DNA from: Paratinospora sagittata
Lineage: Eukaryota; Streptophyta; Magnoliopsida; Ranunculales; Menispermaceae
DNA: 64,000 bases
Assembly (NCBI GenBank): GCA_035771175.1
Contig: CM069607.1
Coordinates: forward strand, 5,701,501 to 5,765,500
Direction: 5' to 3'
The notes beneath the pieces were generated by a model. It searched no databases, had not been told where the DNA came from, and worked only from the letters and a program-made list of their open reading frames with translations. The stretch's first letter is position 1. Each line of letters begins with the position of its first letter. Position numbers and translations under genes: made by a program. Positions 12,201 to 23,237 of this stretch are shown here, piece by piece.

Positions 12201-15200
12201 ATCTTGATTTCTGATTTAGTTGAAATTTGGGAATGATCTCTAACAATATTGAAACCTTTGTAGATCTCTTTTATCGTTGAGATCACAATGAGCAGAGGCA
12301 ATCTCAACTTGATTTAGCGTTAACACTGCTCAATTGTCCCATGGAAAGCCATTGAGAGCATTGCGTCAATTCTCTAATTAATTGCCTGAATTAGTGCAAC
12401 ATTTAACAATTGACGACTTGAATCCTATCATGAGTACGCTCCTCTAATCACTTCCAAAGTAGGTAGTGACCATTATATTGGCTTCTGGGAAGACAATTGG
12501 TGTGGTGCCCATAGTTCTCTCATTGCTCCATTCTTGCACTTGACTGATGAAGGTGATCTCAGTCATCTCAATTGGAATTTTCATTTTTCAAGGAATCTTA
12601 CCAATAGGGAGAGTGATGAGATCTGTCCGCTTCTTTCTAGAATTTTCATGTCATCTTAGACTTCACAATGACCATGAAGATCGATTTATTTGGTCTCTTG
12701 AATCAAATGATAAGTTCTCATGTAAGTTTTCCTTTGATTTCTTGATTGATTGTCAATCCACTCCTGTTTTCCCCTTTGGCCCATTCATTTGGAAAGCACG
12801 GGGTTCCATCCAAGGTTAGGTGTTCGGTTGGTTGCTTGCACACATTGATTTATTGCAGGCTAGGATGCCAAGGCATACGTTATCCCCTCATTGCTGCTCT
12901 CTGTGCTATCAAGATAGCAAATCGATTGACCACTTATTTTTTCATTGCTGCTTTTCTAAAAAGGTTTGGAGGTTGTGGGAAAATGTCATGCCTAGGTCTT
13001 TCGCCCCGCCTCACAATTTTGCTGATTTCTTCCATCTCTATGTTGAGGTTCATGTTTCTTCGAGGTTGAAGGATATCGGTCATGTTGTCTTTCTAGCTGT
13101 TGCATGGACCATTAGGACTGAGAGGAACGCTAAAGTTTTTGATAACATTTCCAAAGATTCTGTTAAGGTCTGGGAGTCTTCCAAGTTTCAGCGGCAACTT
13201 GGATTGGTTATTCTGGTTTGGCAGGTGGCTTTGGTATTTATAAGTGGTTTAGGAATTGCCAAAGTTTGTTGCGACTGTCTATGCTCTGTGGTTGGCGTCA
13301 AGTACTCCTGGTACTCTGTTATTTTGGACCTCTTTCCATCTTTCTCTTAATATAATTTTTCTTGTTTCTTCTCATAAATAAAGTAAAGATATATTAACTT
13401 TTGGAGCAAGCTCTGTATAGCATGCTCTGGAAAGAAACAGATTGATGTACATTAATATTTTTATAAAAGTGCCAATCAAAAGTTTTTTTGAAGCATCTTT
13501 CTTTAGTTTTTAGGTAAGGAAGGGGGGAGGGGGGGACAAAAGAAAGGAAAAGAAAAAGGTTGATACTCTCTTAATCAGATCTTGTGGAAATTCTCATAAG
13601 AACCAAGAAATTTGTGCTACTTTTCAGGCATGGAATCCAATCTTGACATGGGCATAGGTCCACGCATATCATCATGTTGATAGAACTTAATTCTTTCTAG
13701 TTCTCATATTTGAATTTTTTGTTCAAACTGCTTGTCCATATGAGATATCAATAGCTGTTAATATTCATGTATTTCAGTGTCCATGCATTTCAACAAACTT
13801 TCGATTCTATGCTTTCGCATATAGGAACAAAAGCACATTGGAGACTAACTTGTGGACTGAAAGAGAATGAGTACCATTTTTTAGAGTGGTATTAATGCAT
13901 CGGTCAGTAATTGTTAATGGTGGGAAGTATTATGAGGAAGCCCATAATGTTTGCTTGATTCTAGCAGCACCTATGGCGAGATCAATGGCAGTACAAGAAT
14001 TTGGCAATTGGCTTTCAAGGATAGTGACAGTCACCTTCTTCAAGTTGTTAGATGCCTTATTCTGTTTCTTATGGTAGTAAGCAACTTGTTTGTTATCAAT
14101 GAGATAGGCAGAGGAGAGCGGTGGACTAGCTTCTTGTGCACACCTGCTGATTCAGTTGAGTAAAGTGCACTTTATTGGATATTGCCTTCCTAAAGAGGAC
14201 AGTAATTTGTAAAGAGCATCATTCCTTAGGAGTGAATATTGCATCTTGCTTTGGTCAAAGCGATGGGAGATTCACTTTGATTTATTAACCTGCCAATTTC
14301 CTTATGTTCTAGACAATGGACACACCATCTTTTTATTTTATTTTATTTTTAATTTCCATGGGAATATTGCACCTTGGTCTGGAGTTTAGTGATAAGATGA
14401 AAGATTCACCTTTATTTATCTGCTTGGAAATACCTTTATGTTCTTTCCTTTGTTCTATAAGTTATTTTATTTGGCGAAAAAATGAAAGAAAGAAAATAAT
14501 CACAATATGGTCTAATCCTCCGGTTTGCTTCTTATACAGTTTTCAAAATTGTGGGAGGTTCCGGTCTCTACTCTTCTAGCGCTTACAATCCCAAACACTA
14601 CACCTTCCGAATGGAGCAGATTCTACCTCTCTGCCAACATCGCCCTCTGCCCTCTAGCCCTATTATACTCCTGCAACTCCTTCATTCCATTAAACCACAA
14701 AATTGTATTTCTTCTTCCACATACACATTTTCCTATATGGTTAGTGGTACTCTTCGCAAGCTCCTCGCTTGCGCTCGTACACTACATTGTAGAAAAGGAA
14801 CCACCAGAAACTGAGCAGATGCCAGTAGTACTGGTAGCTTTTGTCATGAGTGTGTTTTGGATATCAACTGTGGCGGGTGAACTTCTGAACTGTTTGGCAG
14901 CGATCGGGACCATTCTAGAGTTGCCTCCAGCACTTCTCGGCTTAACCGTACTTGCGTGGGGCAATTCGGTTGGGGACCTTGTTGCTGATGTGGCAGTTGC
15001 GAAGGCCGGCCAACCAGCCATGGCAATGGCGGGCTGCTTTGCCGGGCCCATGTTTAATATGCTTGTGGGCCTCGGCACTGCACTGGTTATACAGACGGTG
15101 GATTTGTATCCTATGGCATATAGGCTTCAGTTCCATGTGAGTATTGTGGTGGCCTTTGTGTTCTTGTTGTTGAGCTTGATGGGATCTTTGTTGGTGGTGA

Positions 15201-15304
15201 CTTGGTTCAGATTTCGGGTGCCAAGATTCTGGGGGTTCTGCCTTGTTGGTCTCTATGTTGTTTTCATGGCAGTAAGCTTGGTGATTGCTAGGTTTTCAAT
15301 CTGA
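9280..15304 (+). CDS. Cation/calcium exchanger (CCX family)
   Basis: Exon 1 is 9280..10110 (277 codons) and exon 2 is 14540..15304 (254 codons plus stop); total 531 residues, with an AAG|GTATGG donor and TACAG|TTT acceptor in phase 0. ATG 9280 is chosen because the frame opens upstream only with a TTG at 9208. CCX proteins are K+-dependent-type Na+/Ca2+ exchanger relatives that move cations across endomembranes or the plasma membrane. The two alpha repeats are present: GNGAPDVF (131-138) and GNSVGD (418-423), each inside membrane helices. About 5-6 spans lie on each side of a charged cytosolic loop rich in E, K and D (residues 235-270). Length fits the family (about 540-640). A CCX5-like identity is possible but unproven. 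Confidence 0.92.
11544..11742 (+). mobile_element. Tourist-like MITE (PIF/Harbinger type)
   Basis: A 199-bp element with 16-bp perfect terminal inverted repeats (GGCTGCGTTTGGCATA at 11544-11559 and its complement at 11727-11742), flanked on both sides by TAA (11541-11543 and 11743-11745). A three-base TAA/TTA target duplication and G-rich termini are typical of Tourist MITEs moved by PIF/Harbinger transposases. It has no coding capacity. Confidence 0.88.
12091..12186 (+). repeat. 48-bp tandem duplication
   Basis: Unit 12091-12138 is followed by a near-identical copy, 12139-12186, with only a few substitutions. Confidence 0.85.
12440..13350 (+). mobile_element. LINE (non-LTR) ORF2 C-terminal fragment
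   Basis: Translation gives the tail of plant L1-type ORF2: a GFWEDNW block near 12475, RFIWSLES near 12680, then the zinc-knuckle-like zf-RVT region with CSLCYQ and HLFFHC near 12895-12950 and KVWRLWE after it. A frame change occurs near 12810-12820. The fragment reads in the same direction as the CCX gene. The reverse transcriptase core is absent, so it is 5'-truncated and dead. Confidence 0.85.
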
Positions 15305-15378
15305 TGATCTGGGCAACATGAACCTGCAGGACCCATTAAACATGTTTTGCTCAATCAGCTAAATCTGAAAGTGAATGA

Positions 15379-15420
15379 GTTTAGGGTTTAGAGAACTGGT
15401 CAATTAGCTAAACCCTAAAC
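15379..15420 (+). repeat. Inverted telo-box hairpin in CCX 3' flank
   Basis: GTTTAGGGTTTAG (15379-15391) pairs with CTAAACCCTAAAC (15408-15420), a 13-bp perfect stem with a 16-base loop. A further TAAACCCTAAACC follows. It lies 75 bp after the CCX stop codon, so it is probably in the 3' UTR. Confidence 0.85.
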
Positions 15421-17329
15421 CCTAAACCGTAAACACATTGGTTACAACAGCATTTGGTAATTGCAAGTGATTAACTGTTGCGGACTTGGATGCTACAATG
15501 GATTCTGATTGATCTCTGCATCATTGAAGAATTGTTCAGCTCTTTTTCTCAGTATCATCTCTGGAATAATGGAAAGGATGCAGATGGGAAGAGCATGATG
15601 GGTGGATGCAGTGGAGCTGTGGATCAACATCATATTTTGGATCAGTAATCTAAGTTCTATTCTTTTTCTCTTCTTTTCTTTTCTCGTTTCAGTTTACTGA
15701 TTCAAACATTTATTGTTCATTGTCAATGAAGCCAAAAAACAAATATGATTCTTGAGAAATATATAATTGCAATAATTTCTGGTTGATAGGGCCAGGCCTG
15801 CTCAAATTTTTGTTGGAATCTATGGAAACAATTGCTCTAATCCAATCCAGTCAGTTTTAATATGTTGTTTTTTATTATTATTATATTAGGATTTTGCTTG
15901 ATTTGAAAAATTAAAATATAATTGGACAGTTTTAGGAGTTTAAAACCAATATAAAAACATGTCTTGTCAGGATGGTGGTTCAAATAAGATCATTATTAAT
16001 TACCCTTTTCTTTTTCATTCAAAACCCTCTAATGATTCATTGAAGTATGTCATTATATGTATATATACAAGTAATTTTTGAAATAGAAAACAGGCAAATT
16101 GAGTTAATATCGAGTATAATTCAAATATAATTGTAGTTCCAAATGAATATTACAAAAGAAATTGTCTGCACAATCATCAAAGGCTTGTAGTGTGATTTGT
16201 GGCTTGAGAGCTATTTGTGTCCCACCACACCGATTACATGGACATTTCACTTGCATAACTTTAAAATAACTTTCCCAATTTTATATGACTACCACTAATT
16301 GAAAAATCTTACTGATGGTCCAATGTCACAATCACAATTTCTTCACGCTGAGCACAAAGTCCATCAACACCAGCTCTTGCTTGATGGGCTGCTTCATCCA
16401 CATACATATATAACATACATGTTACATAAATCATCAACATCAACATCGTGATGGGCGTAGTGTTATATAGGAGAGAGTTCAGACAAGATGGAAAAGCAAC
16501 GTTCCAAGAACAGCATGTGGGCATTGATTGGTTTGGGGGCAAAAGCATGTCTCAGCCGCAAATATTAGTGAAAGAAAAGAAAGAAAAATTAACACTTTGG
16601 CCCCTTTGGGTGAAAAATCTGCCTCTAGAATTATGTTTTTGTGTTCTTATTGGGAGGTGACACCAACGATGAAGAGATGATTTAACAAATTTTAAAAATA
16701 ATATTAAAAATATGTATTATACCCGTCGAGGCCCAAGCCAGAGGACAGGTTGATATTAGTCCTGTCAAATTCTCTAATTACTAATTATTTTATCAAGGTT
16801 TTTTTTTTTTTTGGTTTTGTTGCCGGACGGCACTTAAGTTGTGTCTTCCTCTGCTTTACGACGAGACTAATCCATCTAGATTCAACTCAGATTAGACTAC
16901 AAATATATAAAGATCTTCTAATAAATAATAACTTCATTACAAAAAAAATTTAAAACTTATGACCTTATTTAAGAAGAACGAATGTTAAGTCATTCGAATC
17001 AATTAAATGTTGATAATTATTTTATCAAGTTGATCAAATCATTCGTGTCATTATGGGATTTCTTGAATAACATAAAGAAATCTAATTAATTTGGGGTTTT
17101 CCTTATTTGAGCCTACACAAATAGAATAGAAATATTAGAATACTACCAAAACATGTTTGAAAATAAGGAATCTATCACAAGAAAATAAACAAAGAAGTTT
17201 GTAAATTTCTCTCTTAGAATTTTTTTTTTTTCTAATTTAAATCTGGTAGTGAAAGATAGTGATTGGTTCCACTGCTTGATGACAAAGACTTTAATGCATC
17301 ACCAACCACTTTGAATCCTTAATGCACTT

Positions 17330-17369
<40 letters not shown>

Positions 17370-17515
17370 GTTCTTGGATATCCCTATTAATATAAGTATG
17401 AATATAAACTCAAATTCAAAATAAAAACTTCATTCCTCGTCTGCTATTTATATCTCGTCCCTTACTAATGCACGCATTATGTACTATCATTCCATCCTTT
17501 CTTATTTAATGTCAC

Positions 17516-17571
17516 CATTGACATATCTGTAATTACACGATGGCATTGACATATCTGTAATTACACGATGG
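17516..17571 (+). repeat. Perfect 28-bp tandem duplication
   Basis: 17516-17543 and 17544-17571 are identical. Confidence 0.9.
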
Positions 17572-20433
17572 TTTTTATTATTATTATTATTATACTACGA
17601 GACTTATAATTATAATAACTATATGGACTTAAATATTTAAAATACAAGCATAATTAGCATGTAACCTAGCTCACCCAGTATTTATCATGACATGAAATTC
17701 ATTAATTGTCTATTATTGATTTCGGGCACAAAATTAAAATATTATCAATTAGTTAATTAATTCTGGCACCAGTATATACTGATGATCTCTGCTTCAAAAA
17801 CTATAAATATATTGAACTGCAGAACGAGATGGAGGGTACGATCAAATGATATTGATATTCAATTTATATATTGAACACATAAACTATTAATTCTATATTC
17901 CGTGGGCTCTTAAACCATTTGCCTATTTTAGATAATTAAAAGTAATACGGTTGTTCATATTAGTTTAATGTAAAAAAACCTGACAGGCCGACACAGACAT
18001 TTAATAAAAGAATCTCTAATTACATTCAAAATATTTTATTTGTATCTTAAAAAATATATTTTTTTTCATTACCAACTGATATAAAGTGAGCCTCTAATTG
18101 AATAATATCTTTTTATTGTGCTTTCAAAAAATATTCCCCATTATATAAAGTGGGCTTGGAAGCACATGTTTGGATTTTATTTCATGTCAAGACCAGGGAG
18201 GATGTGACCATCTCAATTTATGTATTTATAAAAATTAAAAATAAAAGAGAGAAAATGAAATTGCGTGGTTTTATTAAGACCTCATGAAAATATTCATGAA
18301 TTTAAAAATCAAGAATTTAGAACTATTATTTTTTATTATTATTTTGGTTATCAATTTTTTTTGGTATCTTTCTTTTTTTAGGTGAAATTAATTCTTTCAA
18401 ACTTAAACATGACAAAGAGTTTAAGTTAGTTCTTCCAATAAAAATAAAAAAATAGAGATATCTCAAAGTTTGAATTCAAAAAATTACTAGATCTCAAAAT
18501 TTTTAAATTATTATTATTACTAGTGTTTGTACACATATAATGTACATAATTTTTATTAAAAATAATTAAAATAAAATAATTTTTGTTAGAAAAAAAATTA
18601 TATATATTTTATCGTGATCAAAATGTCTAAAATCATTCAAAAATATAAATGACAGCAATAATGAGTAAAACTTAAAATTTTAAAGGATAAATTATGGAAA
18701 GAATTAAAAAATTAATTGCGAAATTACGACTTTAGCCCAGTTGATAATAAAATTATTTTTTTAATAATAAAGATAAGATAAACGTTTTAAGAATATTTTA
18801 AATAATATAAATATAGATATAGAAATAAATTGTTATTATTTTTGCAATTGAATTTCATTAATTTTTCAAAAAACAGCCACCGTAGATGTGGAAACAGCAG
18901 GGGCAAAATTACATCGTACTCCAACTTATAAAACAAACGATAATGAATGCCACGTGGCACAAACTCAAATTACTTTCTGCACCCCGGATGCACGGGCGGT
19001 GTCATTTTGATGTGCATCGCTAAGCCAAACACGGAGATTTTTGCTGATGTATGATTGATTAAAGAAAGTTTCGGTGAAATAAGGAGATAAAACTTCAATT
19101 TGCCATTTTACAGTAATTTTGTAACCTTGGCTGTCAATTGAACGTCTACTTGGTGAGACTCTTTTATTTTTTAAATATTAAACATGAAAATGCCCAATGA
19201 ATGAGAGTTTTCAATTTCCTTTGATTGAGAGTCTTTATATTTTTTAATATGTAAAATTTTACGGATCATATTATACAATGTGTTTATGAAATTATATAAG
19301 TTATAAGTAATATTGGCCTCGTTTAAAAATGGGAGGACGTTTTTATGTAAAAAAAAATTATTGTCAAACGAAATCACAAATACAAACGCAAAAGCAAAAG
19401 ATAAAAAGCTTAATTAAAACTCTTTAAAAAATTTTAAAAATTACATTTTAGTGCTAAAAATAAGTGAGTGTGTTTTGGTAAAATTTTTCACCATGACGTA
19501 GTTTTGTCGCTTTTCTAAATAAAGCCATTATATGTGAAAAATATAGAAAAATTTTCTAATAAAAAAATGAGAGAGAATTCTAAATGACAATGCTCACTTA
19601 TAAAAATTGTAACAAAAACTCTAAATGAGAAGGTTTTTTTAAAAAAAATTAAAAAACCAATGTGGCCTAAGTATTGTATTTTGGCTAATAGAAAATTGGT
19701 GGCCGTATTTATGGAAAAAAAAATACATCAGCTGTATTTTGGCCAAAAGTCCAAAAAAGCGACCACGAAATACTCTTGTGGGCCCAAGTGGTAGACGTCG
19801 GTGAGAGAGACCATACATGCAGTCGGGATCATAGAAACATTTTCAACTAAAACAGTGGGCCTGTTCCAATACCATGGGCGTCGACGGTCATGATCCGGTG
19901 GACTCGAACTCACCGAGTAGTCTCCCGAGTTTGTCTTTTGAATTGACGACACGTCATCGTTCCCCACCCCTCTCCCCTTTCTGTACCCCATTCTTTTGTA
20001 CAACTAGTTGCACCATGAATAAAAATAATAGCTACAAAAGTACTCCATCTAAATCTAAAGTAGTCTTATCTTTGTTTTTTTTTCTTGATAAACTAAAGTA
20101 GTCTTATCTGATAGGAGGATGGTCCTTGTCAATAACGTCATCATATGGGGCCCACCATTTTAAAACTTTACTAAAATGATATTATCAGTATTATTATTAT
20201 TTTCCTTATTTTAACTAATTAAATTGTGCATTGCATGCATCACCATCATTGACATGACGTAGAATCTTAATATTAATAAAAGTGATTCCCGATTAAATGT
20301 ATGATCTGACTTTAGGTTCTTTCTTTTTCTCCTTGATGATAGGAGATGTGGGTTATAGATAAGAGTGCTAGCTAGGATATAACGACGTTCCAAGAATTTT
20401 ATTAATTTTCATGTTGTTAATTGTAAAGGTATT

Positions 20434-20808
20434 CTTTTACCACCCCTCCGGCTCTCCCCTGAAAAACCTAAGCGCATCTCTTTCTCCGCCGCCTAGGGTT
20501 TCGTAGCCCTAAGCGGCAACGCCAATCATCACTCTCCACCGGTTTCGCTGCTTGTTGCCCATACCTCACTCTTCGTCTATTGTGGCGGTGGCCGGTATTA
20601 ACCGTTATTGTTGAGCCCTTAAGTTCATTGTTGTTAGTGTACTATAACGTTGTTGAGCTTCATTCTTAATGTTTATTACAAGTCAGGTACTTTGTTTATT
20701 AGTAGACCTATATTGTTCTTGATTTGTTCTTAATCTGTTAGCAAGTTGTCTCTCTTATGTAATTTTTCATGGAATGAAATATTATGTCTGACAAAAAAAA
20801 AAGAAAAA
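20434..20808 (+). mobile_element. Retroposed sequence with A-tail and target-site duplications
   Basis: A 375-bp GC-richer insert ends in an A-rich tail (20791-20808) and is flanked by 15-bp direct repeats at 20419-20433 and 20809-20823, with one mismatch. These are hallmarks of LINE-machinery retroposition. The 5' part is rich in C and G like a plant 5' UTR; the 3' part resembles a LINE 3' end. It has no long reading frame. It is either an internally deleted LINE or a processed transcript copy. Confidence 0.75.
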
Positions 20809-22295
20809 AATTGTAAAGATATTTTAATTGAATCGATGACTTGTGTATTACTTAAGATAAAATAAAATATTTATTACATGTTTTTATGGTATTGAGAAGA
20901 GATATCAGTGTGTTTTAATATGATTAAAATTAAAAGTTTAATGACAGATATGATAAATGTGTGTTGCATACATTAAGAATATATAGATAAAATGATTCAA
21001 ATGATAATTTTTTTTCTTTTTTTTTTCTTAAGACAGTGATATCCTTTTGATTAATCTACTGTGGCCGTCACCGACCCACAAGGCAAGCATTCAAATAGAT
21101 GGGCTATTAAAATATACTTACTAGATAAGCCAAGATTCATTATTGTACCTTTTAAATTTTAATACAAGCCTTTCTATGATTATGAATATCTGTAGTTTTG
21201 TCCAGTACTCATGGTGTTTTGCATGAGTCATTGGTCTCTCTTATATATATAAATACTAAGGCGTCTAATTATGGTTTTAGGTTCCCCTAATTAAATAAAA
21301 GCTAATTATAATGATACAAGGGCCGATGAATGAAATTCAATGTAATGTTAGTGGGGCTAAGTTAAAAATAAACATCACCAATTATTAAATAATACATCTT
21401 TGGAAATACCACCAACTTAATTTCCTAATTGATTATTCCTTTTTTAAACTCTGGAATAGAATATTTCTTTTATAAAACGGCATCTTAGATTCCACAATTT
21501 AAGTATCTTCCCACCTCCACCCCCTTTCACTTTTTATTTTATTTTATTTATTTATTTTTATAATATCTCTTGATTCAGCATGATTTGGAACTCACCCACT
21601 TCACTTGCAAGAAGAATCACTACTTAGGATATATTTGGAAAAATCAATTTATTGTTAAAAATATGTTCCATGGAGTATATTTGACACTTTTTAAACGTAC
21701 TTTATTGATATTATCTTTAAATTATATATTAATATATAATAATCCAACAACTCTAAAGCTTAATGTCACTAGAATATGTTTTTAAAATATTTTACTATTT
21801 ATACATATATAAGAAAGAGGCATTCTCGGCTCGCTATGGCTCATGTTTGAACAATTGGTCCAACCAGGTGGTCCGAGCCCACCGTTTTCTGGAAAGTTAC
21901 AACGTTGGACCCGTTTCTCATTTGTGACCTGGTCTCTCATTTTGGCTTCCATTAATTGTCTTTCTTTATTTTATTTTTTTTCTTTTCATGATAGTGATTG
22001 AATCTCTTATATAATTAAATTGATTAGAATAACCACTAAGTGAAAACTGAAAAGATAGAACATTATTACAGTTAACTGTGACATATTCCCCCTCCATTTT
22101 GTCTCTGTATTTGATATTATCTAGTCTAAAACAAAATGGTACCATTGGCCCATTTAACCATATACAGTAAAAGACTTTCATAATTAATTATGTAGCACAT
22201 ATTTGCCCAAAAACTTCTCGATATTGATAAAAATGGTTTCTTCTTTTTCCTTTAAAAAATTGTTTAAAACTATAAATATTTTTTGAACTTATAGC

Positions 22296-22490
22296 TAATG
22301 GCGTGCTAGTCCAATGATTCAAGGTTTTGAGGGACAAGGAGGAAGCGCGAATTCGAGTCACGGAATGATCACGAGTTATTTATCATTCGTGGTAAAATAG
22401 AATTCTCTCACAAGTATAAATATATGTACCATTATGGATGTATGAGTTTAGGGGACGCATTGTTTCTTTTAAAAAATAAATAAATAAAAA
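22296..22490 (+). mobile_element. SINE-like sequence
   Basis: An A-box-like GGCGTGCTAGTCCAATG and a B-box-like GCGAATTCGAGTC are followed about 120 bp later by an A-rich tail. Limits are approximate. Confidence 0.4.
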
Positions 22491-22700
22491 TTATATTCAT
22501 ATATAGTGAAAGGAACATGATATCTTTTTCTTTTTCTTTTTTCTCTAAGAATAATTCAAATATTAGATAAAAAAAAGGTCAATATATATGTCAAAATCTT
22601 ATACATATTGTCCATAGATATATATCCTAATATTAAATTATTTTCGGATAACCAACTTAAGACAAAATGGGTTTCTCCGGTAGGTACAGCCTACCAAAGG

Positions 22701-23237
22701 AAATATAAATCAGAACATCTATTTTTTTTTATTTTATTTTTTCCATTCTTACGATTGTCACCTTCCATTGCCACGTGTAAATATTACGAAGGCCAGAGCA
22801 CAGTGCCAGGTGGGCCACGTTATCCACGCTATCATTTCCCCTCAGAATTACCGATAAGGCAGCCTTCTGAATTCTCATTTTCCTTTTCCTTTCTCTCGAA
22901 AAATCTGAAACCTATCAAAACCAACGGCCTCGATTGTCTCGTAACCGGTGCCCGACGGTGGGCCCAAACCTCTCGCTATAAGACACACGAGAATCATCGC
23001 TACCTATCCGGCCCCACGACACGTCCTTCCCCCTCTTCCTTCTCAACATTTTCTAAATATAAATGCATTATGAAAAGACTATACTGCCCTTATCCACCTA
23101 TAAATTCGCTCGCCTCTCTCGGTATTAACTTCCATCTCCGTGTTGTCCGATCATCTCTACTTTACAGTGAGAACTGAGAGAACTTCTTTTGTTTCAGTTT
23201 ATTTGTGTGGGTGTGTGTGTGTGTGTTGATAGAAGCC
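22701..23237 (+). promoter_or_regulatory. Promoter and leader of the TSJT1-like gene
   Basis: A TATA box (TATAAAT, 23099-23105) sits about 135 bp before the start codon. Upstream is a G-box CACGTG (22772-22777) within GCCACGTGTA, an ABRE-like context, plus a second ACGT core (GGCCACGTTATCC near 22812) and an I-box-like GATAAGG (about 22853). This suggests abscisic-acid, light or sugar responsiveness, which is common for the family, but expression cannot be read from sequence. Confidence 0.65.

Larger units (their letters stand above)
10111..14539 (+). other. 4.4-kb CCX intron with transposon remnants
   Basis: The single intron contains a Tourist-like MITE (11544-11742), a 48-bp tandem duplication (12091-12186) and a LINE fragment (about 12440-13350). 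10440-10830 is GT-rich with nothing recognised. The host exons keep their frame across it. Confidence 0.85.
15305..22700. other. Gene-poor intergenic region
   Basis: No supported gene. It holds the CCX 3' flank, poly-T tracts (17333-17367), microsatellites, a retroposed sequence (20434-20808) and a SINE-like sequence (22296-22490). Several GC-richer islands stand out from the AT-rich background (about 18880-19030, 19720-20150, 21830-21960); the first contains a palindromic GCCACGTGGC G-box. No coding frame with family similarity was seen in them. Confidence 0.6.

Noticed and set aside
16309..16548. 79-residue minus-strand frame (VDEAAHQARAGVDGLCAQREEIVIV)
   Set aside because: Looks somewhat protein-like but has no recognised family, start context or partner exons.
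19728..20003. 91-residue minus-strand frame in a GC-rich island
   Set aside because: No family similarity and no convincing gene structure; treated as a noncoding island.
22608..23177. 189-residue plus-strand frame upstream of the TSJT1-like gene
   Set aside because: Opens with TTG, has no family similarity and spans the G-box and TATA box of the downstream promoter.
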